Assembly (NCBI GenBank): GCA_947166925.1
Contig: CAMVGD010000007.1
Span: 1-44,890 of the forward strand
Source of the DNA: an uncultured Clostridia bacterium
Lineage (GTDB): Bacteria; Bacillota; Clostridia; Christensenellales; CAG-138
Length of the DNA: 44,890 nt
Direction of reading: 5' to 3'
Below the pieces are notes generated by a model, which made no database searches, was not told where the DNA came from, and saw nothing but the letters and a program-made list of their open reading frames with translations. The position numbers and the translations under genes are program-made. This document shows positions 1-7,690 of this stretch, in pieces (position 1 is the first letter of the stretch; every line of letters begins with the position of its first letter).

Positions 1-46
1 CCCTTTGCTTGTAAGGCAAATGCTCTCCCAGCTGAGCTATGCTCCC
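1..46 (-). tRNA. tRNA-Val(TAC), 3' part cut by window edge
   Basis: Read on the minus strand, this begins GGGAGCA (first half of the acceptor stem), followed by TA, a D-arm starting GCTC, and an anticodon stem TTTGC/GCAAA enclosing the loop CTTACAA. The anticodon is therefore TAC (valine). The variable loop, T-arm and 3' acceptor half lie beyond the left edge. The 5' end at 46 is set by counting seven acceptor bases before the TA at tRNA positions 8-9. Confidence 0.9.
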
Positions 47-427
47 CCACGCAACTAGCGCAAGAGTTATTATAGCGAATAACACCTCATCTGTCAATGT
101 TTATTTTCAAGAAAAATGAAAAAACTTATCCTGCGCCTGCAGGGTTTCCCGTTCCCCCTGCTCTGCGTCCCCTTCTGCCGTTCGATGCGCGCTTTGCCCG
201 TGGGGCGATTCAATACAAATGCGCCGACCGCGCTTTCTTCCGGCAAATGCGTTCCGGATCCTGCGATCATATGCTGTCACATCGGCTCTTTTCCGTCGTG
301 GATCAGCCTGCGCCGGACGGTTTTCGCCGTTTTTGCGGTCATATCGCGCGCTATTTTTTGTCGATCGCCTCTTTACCGGCGGCGGTAGGGTCTGCTATAC
401 TGAAGCCATCAAAAAAGGAAGGGAGCG
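47..427. other. intergenic region without a convincing gene
   Basis: This stretch lies between the tRNA-Val 5' end and the small zinc-ribbon gene. Overlapping reading frames occur but none has a good ribosome binding site or a recognisable domain. Its right end contains a plausible promoter for the downstream gene (listed separately). Confidence 0.5.
372..401 (+). promoter_or_regulatory. putative sigma-A promoter of the zinc-ribbon gene
   Basis: A TATACT -10 box at 396-401 is preceded by TTTACC (372-377, 18-bp spacer) or TTACCG (17-bp spacer). It ends 26 bp before the start codon at 428. Confidence 0.45.
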
Positions 428-721
428 ATGCGTATGGCGCTGAACGTCAGATGTCCGAAATGCGGCGGCACCCGCGCGATGCTGACCGGTGAAAGCAAGC
501 GGCACGGCTGTCTCTGGCTGATCCTGTTCGGCATTTACTATGTGATCTGGACCATGATCCGCTGGATGATCGGTCTTCTCATTCTGGTCCTGTTCGATTG
601 GTGGATCGCGATCATCAAGGCGATCGCAGGCAAGGGCTATACGTGGAAATGCAAACGCTGGTTCTCGCCGTGGCGAAGGACCTACTACTGCCCCGACTGC
701 GGATACAATTTCAGAGGATAA
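428..721 (+). CDS. small zinc-ribbon membrane protein
   Basis: A 97-residue protein of unknown function. It has an N-terminal CPKCGG pair at about residues 9-14, a strongly hydrophobic Trp/Ile/Leu-rich stretch at about 28-65 that could form one long or two short membrane segments, and a C-terminal CPDCGY pair. The two Cys pairs could close one zinc ribbon flanking the membrane segment, with both ends in the cytosol. The start at 428 has a GGAAGGGAG ribosome binding site six bases upstream; an in-frame ATG at 434 is an alternative. A strong terminator follows at once. I do not recognise a named family. Confidence 0.7.
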   Translation: MRMALNVRCPKCGGTRAMLTGESKRHGCLWLILFGIYYVIWTMIRWMIGLLILVLFDWWIAIIKAIAGKGYTWKCKRWFSPWRRTYYCPDCGYNFRG

Positions 722-726
722 CAACA

Positions 727-751
727 AAAGCCCCGCTTTTTGCGGGGCTTT
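727..751. terminator. bidirectional intrinsic terminator
   Basis: Perfect 10-bp stem AAAGCCCCGC/GCGGGGCTTT with a five-base T loop, A-rich on the left and T-rich on the right. It lies between two convergent genes (stops at 721 and 763) and can serve both. Confidence 0.9.
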
Positions 752-762
752 CGTTTTGTCTG

Positions 763-3700
763 TTATTTCACTTTGCAGCTCAGCACGTTCGACCATTCGC
801 CGAAGTACGTCATGCCGTTGAACTCATGGTACGAGCGGATCGTAACATAATAGGTCGTACCTTTCTTGAGATTCTTGATCACGGTCTGCGCCGTCTTCGG
901 GTCGGTGATCTTGATCGCCTTGACGTTCTTCGTGAAGTTCGCATCCGTCGCGTACTTGATCTGATAGCCCGTAAAGACCGAGCTCGCGCCCCACTTCACC
1001 GTCATCTGCCTTGTGCCTGCCGTGACGCTGTTCAGCGTGCGCGTCGTGATACGCACGGTCGTCTTCAGCGGACCGACCTCGCCGAGGTTGAAATTGTCGC
1101 CTACGTTGCCGCCGATCGTCGCGCCCGAGACCGGATCCGTGCGCCGCGCAAAGTACGCCTTGACGCCGTACTGATACCGCGATCCGGCGTAGACCTTGTG
1201 GTTGGCGTCCGCGCCGTCGATATAGGTCGTGTCCGTCGTATTGTTCCAGCGTTCGAACGTCGTCCAGCCGTTGGTCGTGCTGCTCCACGCGCGGCGATAG
1301 ATGACGTAGCCTGCAGCGCCTTCGACCGGTTCCCACGTAATCCGAATGCCTTCCGCAACATTTTCGACATTAGTCTTGGTTGTCGCGGGCAGATAGATCT
1401 TGAACCAGCCCTGCGCCGTGCCGGAATAATCGCCCTTGAACGTGACAATCACGTAGCCCGTGCCCGCGTTCGTGTTCTCCTGATACTCGAAATCGTAGTT
1501 TGCCGGGTCGACGACGCTGCCGTCCGCTGCGTTCTTTACGGTAAACCGCGGTTCCTGCGCGTTGCCGTTTGCGATCACATATGGCGTGCTGCCCTTGAAC
1601 TTGACGTCCTCCGCGTTCCATTCGACCGTGCCTTCGATCTGTATCTTAGCAATAATCTCGATTTCATAGGTGAGTGTTTTTCCGCCGAACGTCACCGTCA
1701 GCGTCTGTTTCCCAAGAACCGAGCTGTCAAACCCCATGACCATTTCCGCGGTCAGCGGCTCTTCCTCGACGATGTCGTGATCGTAATACGTCGTGATCGC
1801 CCCGCCGTATACGCTGAGCGCCTCGCCTGCCGCATACGTCAGCTTCTTCGGCAGCGTTTTCCATTCGATCGCGTTGACCGGCAGATAGTGCCATTCCGCG
1901 TCCAAGAGATTCGTGTTGGAATGTTGGATGGTGATCTTTCTCCGCATCTGCGGCGTTCCGCCGTAATACACGTCCGTCAGGTACGTGCATCTGGAGAACG
2001 CGCCGCTTTCGATGTTTTTGACGCTGTTCGGCATCGTGACCGACGTAATGTTCGAACAGCCGGAAAACGCGAAGGTTCCGATGTCTGTTACGTTGTCCGG
2101 AATGACGATCTCCGTTAACCCCTTGCAGTCGTTGAACGCATAGCTGTCGATGCTGATCAGGCTCGAGGGCAGTGTGATCTCCGTCAGTCCCGTGCAATTG
2201 TAAAATACCCAGGATCCGATGTTCAATATGCCCTCGTCCAGTGTGACGGTCATTGCGTTGCCGCGCGACACGTACCAGGGCGTATATTCGTACGTGTTGG
2301 GTCTGTAGCCCGTCATCGTCCCCGTACCCTTGGTCAGGTGCACTTCCGTAACGGCTTTGCAGCCGGAAAACGCGGACTCTTCGATGCTTGCGCTGCACGG
2401 CATCGTGATCGACGCCAGACTCGTACATTCTTTGAACGCGTTTTTGCCGACGTCCGTCACGCCGTCGCCGATCGTCGCCGACGCCAGCTGTACGCAGCTG
2501 TAAAATGCGGATTCTCCGATGCTCGTTACGCTGTCCGGGATCGTGATCGCCGGCAGCGCCCTGCAGTTGCCGAACGCTGAATTGCCGATGCCCGTCACTC
2601 CGCTGCCGATCCCGACCGAAGTCAGCTGTGTGCAGCCGTAAAACGCGGAGGTGCCGATGCTTTCCGCCGCGTCGCCGATCGTGAGCGACTCGATCCCGGT
2701 GCATTCCTGAAACGCGCTCTCACCGATGACGCCGCTGTCGATCGATGCGGATCTCAGCCCGGTGCAGCCTCTGAACGCTTCCTTTCCGATGCTTGTCACG
2801 TGCGAAAGGATCGTGATTTCGGGGAGTCCCGTGCAGGCATAGAACGCTCTGTCCCCGATGCTCGTCACGCTCGAAGGGATCGTGATCGACGTCAGTCCGC
2901 TGCAGCGGTAAAAGCCGTATTCCCCGATCTCCGGGATTCCTTCGTCCAGTACGGCGGTCATTTTTTTGCCCTGGAAAGTGGGGCTCGAGGTCTTGTTGCT
3001 GATCTTCCACTCCCCGGTTCCCACGGTGAAACGGAGCTTTCTGATCGCTGTGGAATCGTCGAACGCAGACAGCCCGATCTCCGCGCTGCACGGCATCGTA
3101 ACGTTTTTCAGTGTCGAGCAGCCGTAAAACGCCTGCATGCCGACACTCGTGACGCTGTCCGGGAGCACGATCGAGGTCAGCGCCGTGCATTCCATAAACG
3201 CGCAGTTGCCGATGCTCGCAACGCCGGACGGGATCGTGACCGACAAAAGATTCCTGCAGCCCTCAAACGCGCATTGCCCGACGCTCGTGACGCCCGAAGG
3301 GATCGTGACCGACGGAAGATTCGTACAGCCGTAAAACATATAGTCCGCGACGTCGGTCACGCCGTTCGAGATCGTGACCGATCCGAGCGCCGTACAGCCG
3401 AAAAACGCGCCCCACCCGATGCTCGTCACACTGTCCGGGATCGCGATCGCCTCTAAACCCGTGCAGTTGTAAAATGCAGAATCGCCGATATCCGTCACGC
3501 TTGAAGGGATCGTGATCGCCGTAAGACCCGAACAACCGTAAAACGCTTCGTCAGCGATGTCCGTCACGCTCGAAGGGATCGTGATCGACGTCAGATATCT
3601 CTTATTACGGAACGCCTTGTCGCTGATATTCCGGACACCGTCGTCCAGGATGACGGAGACGGAACCGCTTCCGGAGACATACGGCAGCGGTCCGGCCGCC

Positions 3701-4167
3701 ATGGTCCCCGTTCCCTTGGTTATATGAACGGTCGTGACGGCGGTGCAGTCCGAAAACGTATAGTTGGTGGACACGACCCGGACGCTGCACGGCGCCGTGA
3801 TCGACGTGACCCCCGTACAGCCGCGGAACGCGCCGTCGTTGATAACCGTTACACTGTCCGGGACCACGATCTCCTCTATCCCCGTGCAGCCGTAGAACGC
3901 AGACCTGCCGACGCTTGTCATCCCGTCCGGAAACACAACGGCCGTGATCTCGGACCGAACGGAATCCCACGGCGCGGTTCCGATGCTGTAACCATACATC
4001 TCTCCGCTGCCGGTGATCGTCAGCGTACCGGTGGATTCGTCAAACGACCAATAGAGATCGTCGCCGCACTGACCCGACGTTTCCTCCGCTTTTGCCGTAT
4101 GCAGATCAAGCGGCAGCAGCGCAGCGATCATCAGCAGACAAAGCACAACGGACAGCAGCTTTTTCAT
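763..4167 (-). CDS. BspA-type leucine-rich-repeat surface protein with Fn3-like C-terminus
   Basis: Secreted protein of 1134 residues. A Lys-Lys start and hydrophobic core ending near residue 27 form a signal peptide. A short ordered region follows (about 30-75). Then come some twenty-five copies of the 23-residue LRR_5 (Treponema pallidum/BspA) repeat, with consensus I-x-x-x-A-F-x-x-C-x-x-L-x-x-I-x-I-P-x-x-V, to about residue 690. Some degenerate spacer repeats are present. The C-terminal third carries an Ig/MBG-like beta domain (about 760-930) and fibronectin-type-III-like modules ending at the last residue. No LPXTG motif or C-terminal membrane anchor is seen, so the protein is probably released or held non-covalently. 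BspA-like proteins are known to bind host matrix proteins or other bacteria; that role here is inference. The start has a GGGGGA ribosome binding site and a near-consensus promoter upstream. Confidence 0.85.
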   Translation of the reverse strand: MKKLLSVVLCLLMIAALLPLDLHTAKAEETSGQCGDDLYWSFDESTGTLTITGSGEMYGYSIGTAPWDSVRSEITAVVFPDGMTSVGRSAFYGCTGIEEIVVPDSVTVINDGAFRGCTGVTSITAPCSVRVVSTNYTFSDCTAVTTVHITKGTGTMAAGPLPYVSGSGSVSVILDDGVRNISDKAFRNKRYLTSITIPSSVTDIADEAFYGCSGLTAITIPSSVTDIGDSAFYNCTGLEAIAIPDSVTSIGWGAFFGCTALGSVTISNGVTDVADYMFYGCTNLPSVTIPSGVTSVGQCAFEGCRNLLSVTIPSGVASIGNCAFMECTALTSIVLPDSVTSVGMQAFYGCSTLKNVTMPCSAEIGLSAFDDSTAIRKLRFTVGTGEWKISNKTSSPTFQGKKMTAVLDEGIPEIGEYGFYRCSGLTSITIPSSVTSIGDRAFYACTGLPEITILSHVTSIGKEAFRGCTGLRSASIDSGVIGESAFQECTGIESLTIGDAAESIGTSAFYGCTQLTSVGIGSGVTGIGNSAFGNCRALPAITIPDSVTSIGESAFYSCVQLASATIGDGVTDVGKNAFKECTSLASITMPCSASIEESAFSGCKAVTEVHLTKGTGTMTGYRPNTYEYTPWYVSRGNAMTVTLDEGILNIGSWVFYNCTGLTEITLPSSLISIDSYAFNDCKGLTEIVIPDNVTDIGTFAFSGCSNITSVTMPNSVKNIESGAFSRCTYLTDVYYGGTPQMRRKITIQHSNTNLLDAEWHYLPVNAIEWKTLPKKLTYAAGEALSVYGGAITTYYDHDIVEEEPLTAEMVMGFDSSVLGKQTLTVTFGGKTLTYEIEIIAKIQIEGTVEWNAEDVKFKGSTPYVIANGNAQEPRFTVKNAADGSVVDPANYDFEYQENTNAGTGYVIVTFKGDYSGTAQGWFKIYLPATTKTNVENVAEGIRITWEPVEGAAGYVIYRRAWSSTTNGWTTFERWNNTTDTTYIDGADANHKVYAGSRYQYGVKAYFARRTDPVSGATIGGNVGDNFNLGEVGPLKTTVRITTRTLNSVTAGTRQMTVKWGASSVFTGYQIKYATDANFTKNVKAIKITDPKTAQTVIKNLKKGTTYYVTIRSYHEFNGMTYFGEWSNVLSCKVK

Positions 4168-4201
4168 GATTTTTCCCCCAAGCGTATATCCTACTGATTA
4201 T

Positions 4202-4230
4202 AGTATAGCAAATATACCGTATGATTTCAA
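4202..4230 (-). promoter_or_regulatory. sigma-A promoter of the BspA-type gene
   Basis: On the minus strand: TTGAAA (-35, 4225-4230), 17-bp spacer, TATACT (-10, 4202-4207). The start codon is 34 bp downstream. Confidence 0.75.
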
Positions 4231-4269
4231 CGAAAAAATGAAAATACCGGATCGCTGTATGTTCCCGCT

Positions 4270-4395
4270 GCATCGCGGCGCGGCTGCATGAACTGCGGCA
4301 AAGCCGCGTGAATTGTTCCGATGGAACATGAATTGACCTGACGGTCATGAATTGCGCTTCAGCCGCGTGAATTGACGCCTGCGGCGTCATGAAAT
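4270..4395. repeat. TGAAT-linked hairpin array 1
   Basis: Constant linkers TGAAC/TGAAT/TGAAA begin at 4289, 4309, 4329, 4348, 4368 and 4390, giving spacing of 19-22 bp. Between them lie different short palindromes: GCGGC/GCCGC; TGTTCC-GAT-GGAACA; TGACC-TGAC-GGTCA; one imperfect stem; and TGACGCC-TGC-GGCGTCA. The array lies between the divergent promoters of the BspA-type gene and the DUF1015 gene and ends five bases before the -35 box of the latter. Confidence 0.85.
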
Positions 4396-4399
4396 GTGC

Positions 4400-4428
4400 T
4401 TGCAAACGGCGGGGAGATACCGTATAAT
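4400..4428 (+). promoter_or_regulatory. sigma-A promoter of the DUF1015 gene
   Basis: TTGCAA (4400-4405), 17-bp spacer, TATAAT (4423-4428). It starts directly after hairpin array 1 and 36 bp before the start codon. Confidence 0.8.
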
Positions 4429-4464
4429 GTAGGAGTACAAATATGCTCGAAAAGGAGAATGATT

Positions 4465-5781
4465 ATGTTTGAAAACAAGATCGGCGTTCTGGTCCCCAAC
4501 GTGATGCTGCCCCCGAAGGGCACGGATTTCTCGAAATGGGCGGTCGTGGCATGCGACCAGTTCACCTCGCAGCCCGAATACTGGGCGGCGGCGCGCGAAT
4601 ACATCGGCGACGCGCCCACGACCCTCGACCTCTTTTTGCCGGAAGCGTTTCTCGGCAAGGACGGCGAAGCGGAGCGCATCGCGACCATCCGTAAAAACAT
4701 GCGCGAGTACATGGCAAAAGGCGTTCTGGAGACCAAGCCGCAGGGCTTCGTGCTCGTGAAGCGCTCCGTCGCGGGAAATACGCGCTGGGGTCTTGTCATG
4801 GCGCTGGACCTCGAATGCTATGATTATAACAAGGGCGCAACGACGCTGATCCGCGCGACCGAGGGCACGATCGTGGAGCGCATTCCCCCGCGTCTCCGCA
4901 TCCGTGAGGGCGCGCCTTTGGAGCTTCCGCACATTCTCGTGCTGATCGACGACCCGAACCGCACGGTCATCGAACCGCTCGCGGCGAAAACCGAAGCGCT
5001 CGACAAGCTCTATGACACCGACCTGATGCTCGACGGCGGTCACATCACCGGCTGGCTCGTGGACGGCGAAAAGGACGTGCAGGGCGCGATCGACGCGATG
5101 GAAACCCTGACCGACGCGGACGCGTTCAAAGCGAAGTACGGCGACCACGCGCCGCTGCTGTTCGCGATGGGCGACGGCAACCACAGCTTTGCGACCGCGA
5201 AGGCGAACTGGGAAAAGGTCAAGGCGACGCTTTCGCCCGAGGAGCAGAAGGACCATCCGGCGCGCTACGCGCTGGTCGAGGTCGAGAACGTGCACGACGA
5301 CGGCATCATCTTTGAGCCGATCCACCGCGTGCTGTTCGGCGTCGGCGGCATGGAAGGCGCGGAGAAGCTGCTTGCGTACCTGAAGGCGCAAAACGGCGAC
5401 GCGCGCATCGTCCTCTCCGAGGACATGCCGAAGGCGAGCGGCGGCGAAGTCCACACCATTCCGTTCTGCACGGGCAGCATCTTCGGCGCGTTCGTCGTCG
5501 AGAAGCCCGCTGCGCAGCTTGCGGTCGGCACCCTGCAGAACGCGATCGACGCGCTTCTCAAGGAGACCGAAGGCGCGGAGGTCGACTACATCCACGGCGA
5601 AGCGGTCGTGCGCGATCTGGCGAAAAAGCCCGACGCGATGGGCTTCCTGCTTCCCGCAATGCAAAAGAGCGAGCTGTTCCCGACCGTCGTGTTCGACGGC
5701 GCGCTGCCGCGCAAGACCTTCTCGATGGGCGAAGCGAACGAAAAGCGCTACTACCTCGAGTGCCGCAAGATCGAGAAATAA
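4465..5781 (+). CDS. DUF1015 family protein
   Basis: Cytosolic protein of 438 residues matching the DUF1015 family over its whole length. Family hallmarks I recognise are the N-terminal PxxxDxSKWAVVACDQ-like segment, the central GDGNHSFATAK motif near residue 236 and the C-terminal Phe-Ser-rich end. The biochemical role is not firmly established; in clostridia the family often sits near serine or amino-acid biosynthesis genes, and here the next gene is aspartate kinase. The start at 4465 is chosen because AAAGGAG lies seven bases upstream and the family begins MFENKIG-like. An upstream in-frame ATG at 4396 would lie before the promoter. Downstream comes a GTAGGG repeat and hairpin array 2. 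Confidence 0.85.
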   Translation: MFENKIGVLVPNVMLPPKGTDFSKWAVVACDQFTSQPEYWAAAREYIGDAPTTLDLFLPEAFLGKDGEAERIATIRKNMREYMAKGVLETKPQGFVLVKRSVAGNTRWGLVMALDLECYDYNKGATTLIRATEGTIVERIPPRLRIREGAPLELPHILVLIDDPNRTVIEPLAAKTEALDKLYDTDLMLDGGHITGWLVDGEKDVQGAIDAMETLTDADAFKAKYGDHAPLLFAMGDGNHSFATAKANWEKVKATLSPEEQKDHPARYALVEVENVHDDGIIFEPIHRVLFGVGGMEGAEKLLAYLKAQNGDARIVLSEDMPKASGGEVHTIPFCTGSIFGAFVVEKPAAQLAVGTLQNAIDALLKETEGAEVDYIHGEAVVRDLAKKPDAMGFLLPAMQKSELFPTVVFDGALPRKTFSMGEANEKRYYLECRKIEK

Positions 5782-5790
5782 AGACCATCT

Positions 5791-5817
5791 GTAGGGGGCG
5801 ACGACCCCGGCGCCCCG
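5791..5817 (+). repeat. GTAGGGG-type hairpin repeat, copy 1
   Basis: GTAG followed by a GC-rich dyad (GGGGCG ... CGCCCC) just after the DUF1015 stop codon. It could also act as a weak terminator. Three other hairpins led by GTAG occur at 7426-7447, 8767-8789 and 8918-8940. Confidence 0.6.
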
Positions 5818-5829
5818 TTCACGGATGAA

Positions 5830-5906
5830 CGAATTGCGCTTCGCGCATGAATTGGCTGCGCCGTGAATTGTTCCTTCGGAACATGAATTGCGCAAAGCGC
5901 ATAAAC
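5830..5906. repeat. TGAAT-linked hairpin array 2, in front of aspartate kinase
   Basis: Four clean hairpins: TGCGC-TTC-GCGCA, TGGC-TGC-GCCG, TGTTCC-TTC-GGAACA and TGCGC-AAA-GCGCA. They are joined by TGAAT at 5848, 5864 and 5884, with CGAAT before and TAAAC after. The last hairpin ends about 20 bases before the aspartate kinase start codon, so the array would lie in the mRNA leader or the DUF1015-kinase intergenic transcript. Confidence 0.85.
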
Positions 5907-5922
5907 CAGATAAAGGAAAAGC

Positions 5923-7236
5923 ATGGTAAAGACCGTCAAGTTCGGCGGAAGCTCGCTCGCCTCCGCCGAACAGTTCCGAAAAGTCAAAGCGATCCTTTCA
6001 CGCGACGCCGACCGGCGGTACGTGGTGGTGAGCGCGCCCGGAAAGCGCTTCCCGGGCGACGACAAGATCACCGACCTCCTGTATCGCTGTCAGGCGCTGC
6101 GCGCGAGCGGTCAGCCGTTCGACGCCGAATTCCAAAAGATCGCGGACCGCTTCACCGGCATCCGCGACGGGCTCGGGCTGGACGTCTGCATCGAGGCGGA
6201 GCTTAGCGAGATCCGCTCGCGCATCGAAGCGGGCACGACGCCGGATTTCGCGGCAAGCCGCGGCGAGTATCTCAACGCGAAGCTTCTGTCCGCCTATCTC
6301 GGCTTTGATTTTCTGGACGCGGTCGAATTCGTCCGCTTCCGCGACGACGGCACGTTCGACGACGACGCGACGACGGTACGCGCAAACGCGCTGACGGCGC
6401 ATGCGCGCGCGGTCATTCCCGGCTTTTACGGACGGACCCGCACCGGCGCGATCCGCACGTTCTCCCGCGGGGGCAGCGACATCACCGGCGCGATCGTCGC
6501 AAAGCTTTCGGAGAGCGACGTCTACGAAAACTGGACCGACGTTTCTGGCTTTCTGATGACCGATCCGCGGATCGTGCCCGACGCCAAGGTGATCGAAACG
6601 GTGACCTATTCGGAGCTGCGCGAGCTGAGCTACATGGGCGCTTCGGTGCTGCACGAGGATTCGATCTTCCCGGTCCGCAAGGCGCGGATCCCGATCCATG
6701 TTCTGAACACGAACGAACCCGACGCGAAGGGCACGATGATCGTGCCGGACAGCATGGCGACCGACAAGGAGCACGCGCGTCCGATCACCGGTATCGCCGG
6801 ACGGCGCGGGTACACGGTCGTCACGCTGACCAAGGACAACCTGCACAACGACCTCGGCTTCAGTTACCGCCTGATGGGCATCCTCGCGCGAAACGGCATC
6901 TCCGCCGAGCGCATGCCCTCCGGCATCGACACGATCTCGCTGGTCATCGACGACAAGCGGCTCACCGGCAAAATGGATCAGCTCTATCACGACATCATGA
7001 TCGAATGCGCGCCGGACACGGTCGAGATCGCAAGCTGCATCGCCTTGATCGCTTCGGTGGGCATCGGCATGGTGCGGAACCACGGCGTCGCGGCAAAGCT
7101 CTTTACGGCGCTTTCCGACGCGGAGGTGAACGCGCGGCTGATCGATCAGGACAGCAATGAAATGAACATCATCGTCGGCGTCGAGCAGCGCGACTTCGAG
7201 CGCGCGGTCGAAGCGATCTACCGGGCGTTTGCGTAA
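5923..7236 (+). CDS. lysC: aspartate kinase
   Basis: Enzyme of 437 residues that phosphorylates L-aspartate, the first step to lysine, diaminopimelate, threonine and methionine. The N-terminal VKFGGSSLA motif (about 5-13) is the amino-acid kinase nucleotide-binding signature. RTFSRGGSDITGA (about 181-193) and the ENWTDVSGF segment are the aspartate-binding core. The last 140 residues form two ACT-like regulatory domains, suggesting feedback control. AAAGGA lies seven bases before the ATG at 5923. No lysine-riboswitch-like leader is present: the space upstream holds only hairpin array 2. A strong terminator follows. Which pathway end-product inhibits it cannot be read from the sequence, so the lysC name is provisional among aspartokinase genes. 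Confidence 0.9.
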   Translation: MVKTVKFGGSSLASAEQFRKVKAILSRDADRRYVVVSAPGKRFPGDDKITDLLYRCQALRASGQPFDAEFQKIADRFTGIRDGLGLDVCIEAELSEIRSRIEAGTTPDFAASRGEYLNAKLLSAYLGFDFLDAVEFVRFRDDGTFDDDATTVRANALTAHARAVIPGFYGRTRTGAIRTFSRGGSDITGAIVAKLSESDVYENWTDVSGFLMTDPRIVPDAKVIETVTYSELRELSYMGASVLHEDSIFPVRKARIPIHVLNTNEPDAKGTMIVPDSMATDKEHARPITGIAGRRGYTVVTLTKDNLHNDLGFSYRLMGILARNGISAERMPSGIDTISLVIDDKRLTGKMDQLYHDIMIECAPDTVEIASCIALIASVGIGMVRNHGVAAKLFTALSDAEVNARLIDQDSNEMNIIVGVEQRDFERAVEAIYRAFA

Positions 7237-7241
7237 CAATT

Positions 7242-7277
7242 CGGTCTGTTGAAATCCTTTCAACAGACCGTTTTTTT
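7242..7277 (+). terminator. intrinsic terminator of aspartate kinase gene
   Basis: Perfect 13-bp stem CGGTCTGTTGAAA/TTTCAACAGACCG with a TCC loop followed by seven T residues. Confidence 0.95.
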
Positions 7278-7425
7278 CAGCTTCCGCCTAAAATACTGCG
7301 TATTTCCGGGCGGCGAAAGCTGCAAGGAGTCAAATCCGCCGCGCATGTCGCCGGATTTGACGGATTCATTCACGTCCTTCCTTAGCCGCTTCCGTTCGTG
7401 CGTCTGCAACGCACTTGCGCAGATC

Positions 7426-7447
7426 GACGACCGATGGTCGTCCCTAC
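7426..7447 (-). repeat. GTAGGG-type hairpin repeat, copy 2
   Basis: On the minus strand GTAGG leads into GACGACC-ATC-GGTCGTC, a perfect 7-bp stem with a 3-base loop. Confidence 0.75.
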
Positions 7448-7462
7448 GGGGCCGTAAAAATG

Positions 7463-7483
7463 TGTCAGGAGGACCGTCCCCCA
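7463..7483. repeat. GACCGTCCCC repeat, copy 1
   Basis: TGTCAGGAGGACCGTCCCCC. A related copy lies about 100 bp to the right. Repeats of this sequence type are common between genes in clostridia and are probably MITE- or REP-like debris; that origin is inference. Confidence 0.6.
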
Positions 7484-7560
7484 TAAAAAACGTGGACAAA
7501 CTGCCCCGCCGATGTGTCTGTTATATAGAAGGATATGACGAAGCGCGGACATCAGAAAAG

Positions 7561-7586
7561 TTGTCAAGAGAACCGTCCCCCTGACA
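7561..7586. repeat. AACCGTCCCC repeat, copy 2
   Basis: Begins TTGTCAAGAG, continues AACCGTCCCC and ends CTGACA, so the ends TGTCA/TGACA form a short inverted repeat. It directly abuts hairpin array 3. Confidence 0.65.
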
Positions 7587-7590
7587 TCCA

Positions 7591-7690
7591 TGAATTGCCT
7601 TCGGCGTGAATTGACCTTTGGTCATGAACTGCGCCCTATGGCGCATGAATTGTCCTGCGGACATGAATTGCGGGCTGTGCCCGCATGATT
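7591..7690. repeat. TGAAT-linked hairpin array 3
   Basis: Five hairpins with perfect or near-perfect stems: TGCC-TTC-GGCG, TGACC-TTT-GGTCA, TGCGCC-CTAT-GGCGCA, TGTCC-TGC-GGACA and TGCGGGC-TGT-GCCCGCA. Linkers are TGAAT (7591, 7607, 7646, 7664), TGAAC (7625) and TGATT (7686). The array runs right up to the stop codon of the YtxC-like gene. Confidence 0.9.

Larger units (their letters stand above)
7278..7590. other. repeat-rich intergenic region
   Basis: No convincing gene. The region holds a GTAG-type hairpin (7426-7447), two AACCGTCCCC-type repeats (7463-7483 and 7561-7586) and a hairpin-prone segment near 7330-7370 (AAATCCG ... CGGATTT). Confidence 0.55.

Noticed and set aside
598..2118. 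Long open frame on the plus strand (506 codons) across the BspA-type gene
   Set aside because: It is antisense to a clear repeat protein, has Arg/Asp-rich composition typical of GC-rich shadow frames, and no ribosome binding site.
4270..4395. CRISPR array
   Set aside because: Repeats are only 5-9 bases, the 'spacers' are palindromes, and no cas gene is in the window.
4387..5895. 502-codon minus-strand frame over the DUF1015 gene
   Set aside because: Antisense shadow of a well-supported gene; no domain, and it would run through the promoter and hairpin array.
5782..5922. Lysine riboswitch ahead of aspartate kinase
   Set aside because: The space is only 141 bases and consists of a GTAGGG repeat and four simple hairpins; none of the conserved L-box elements is seen.
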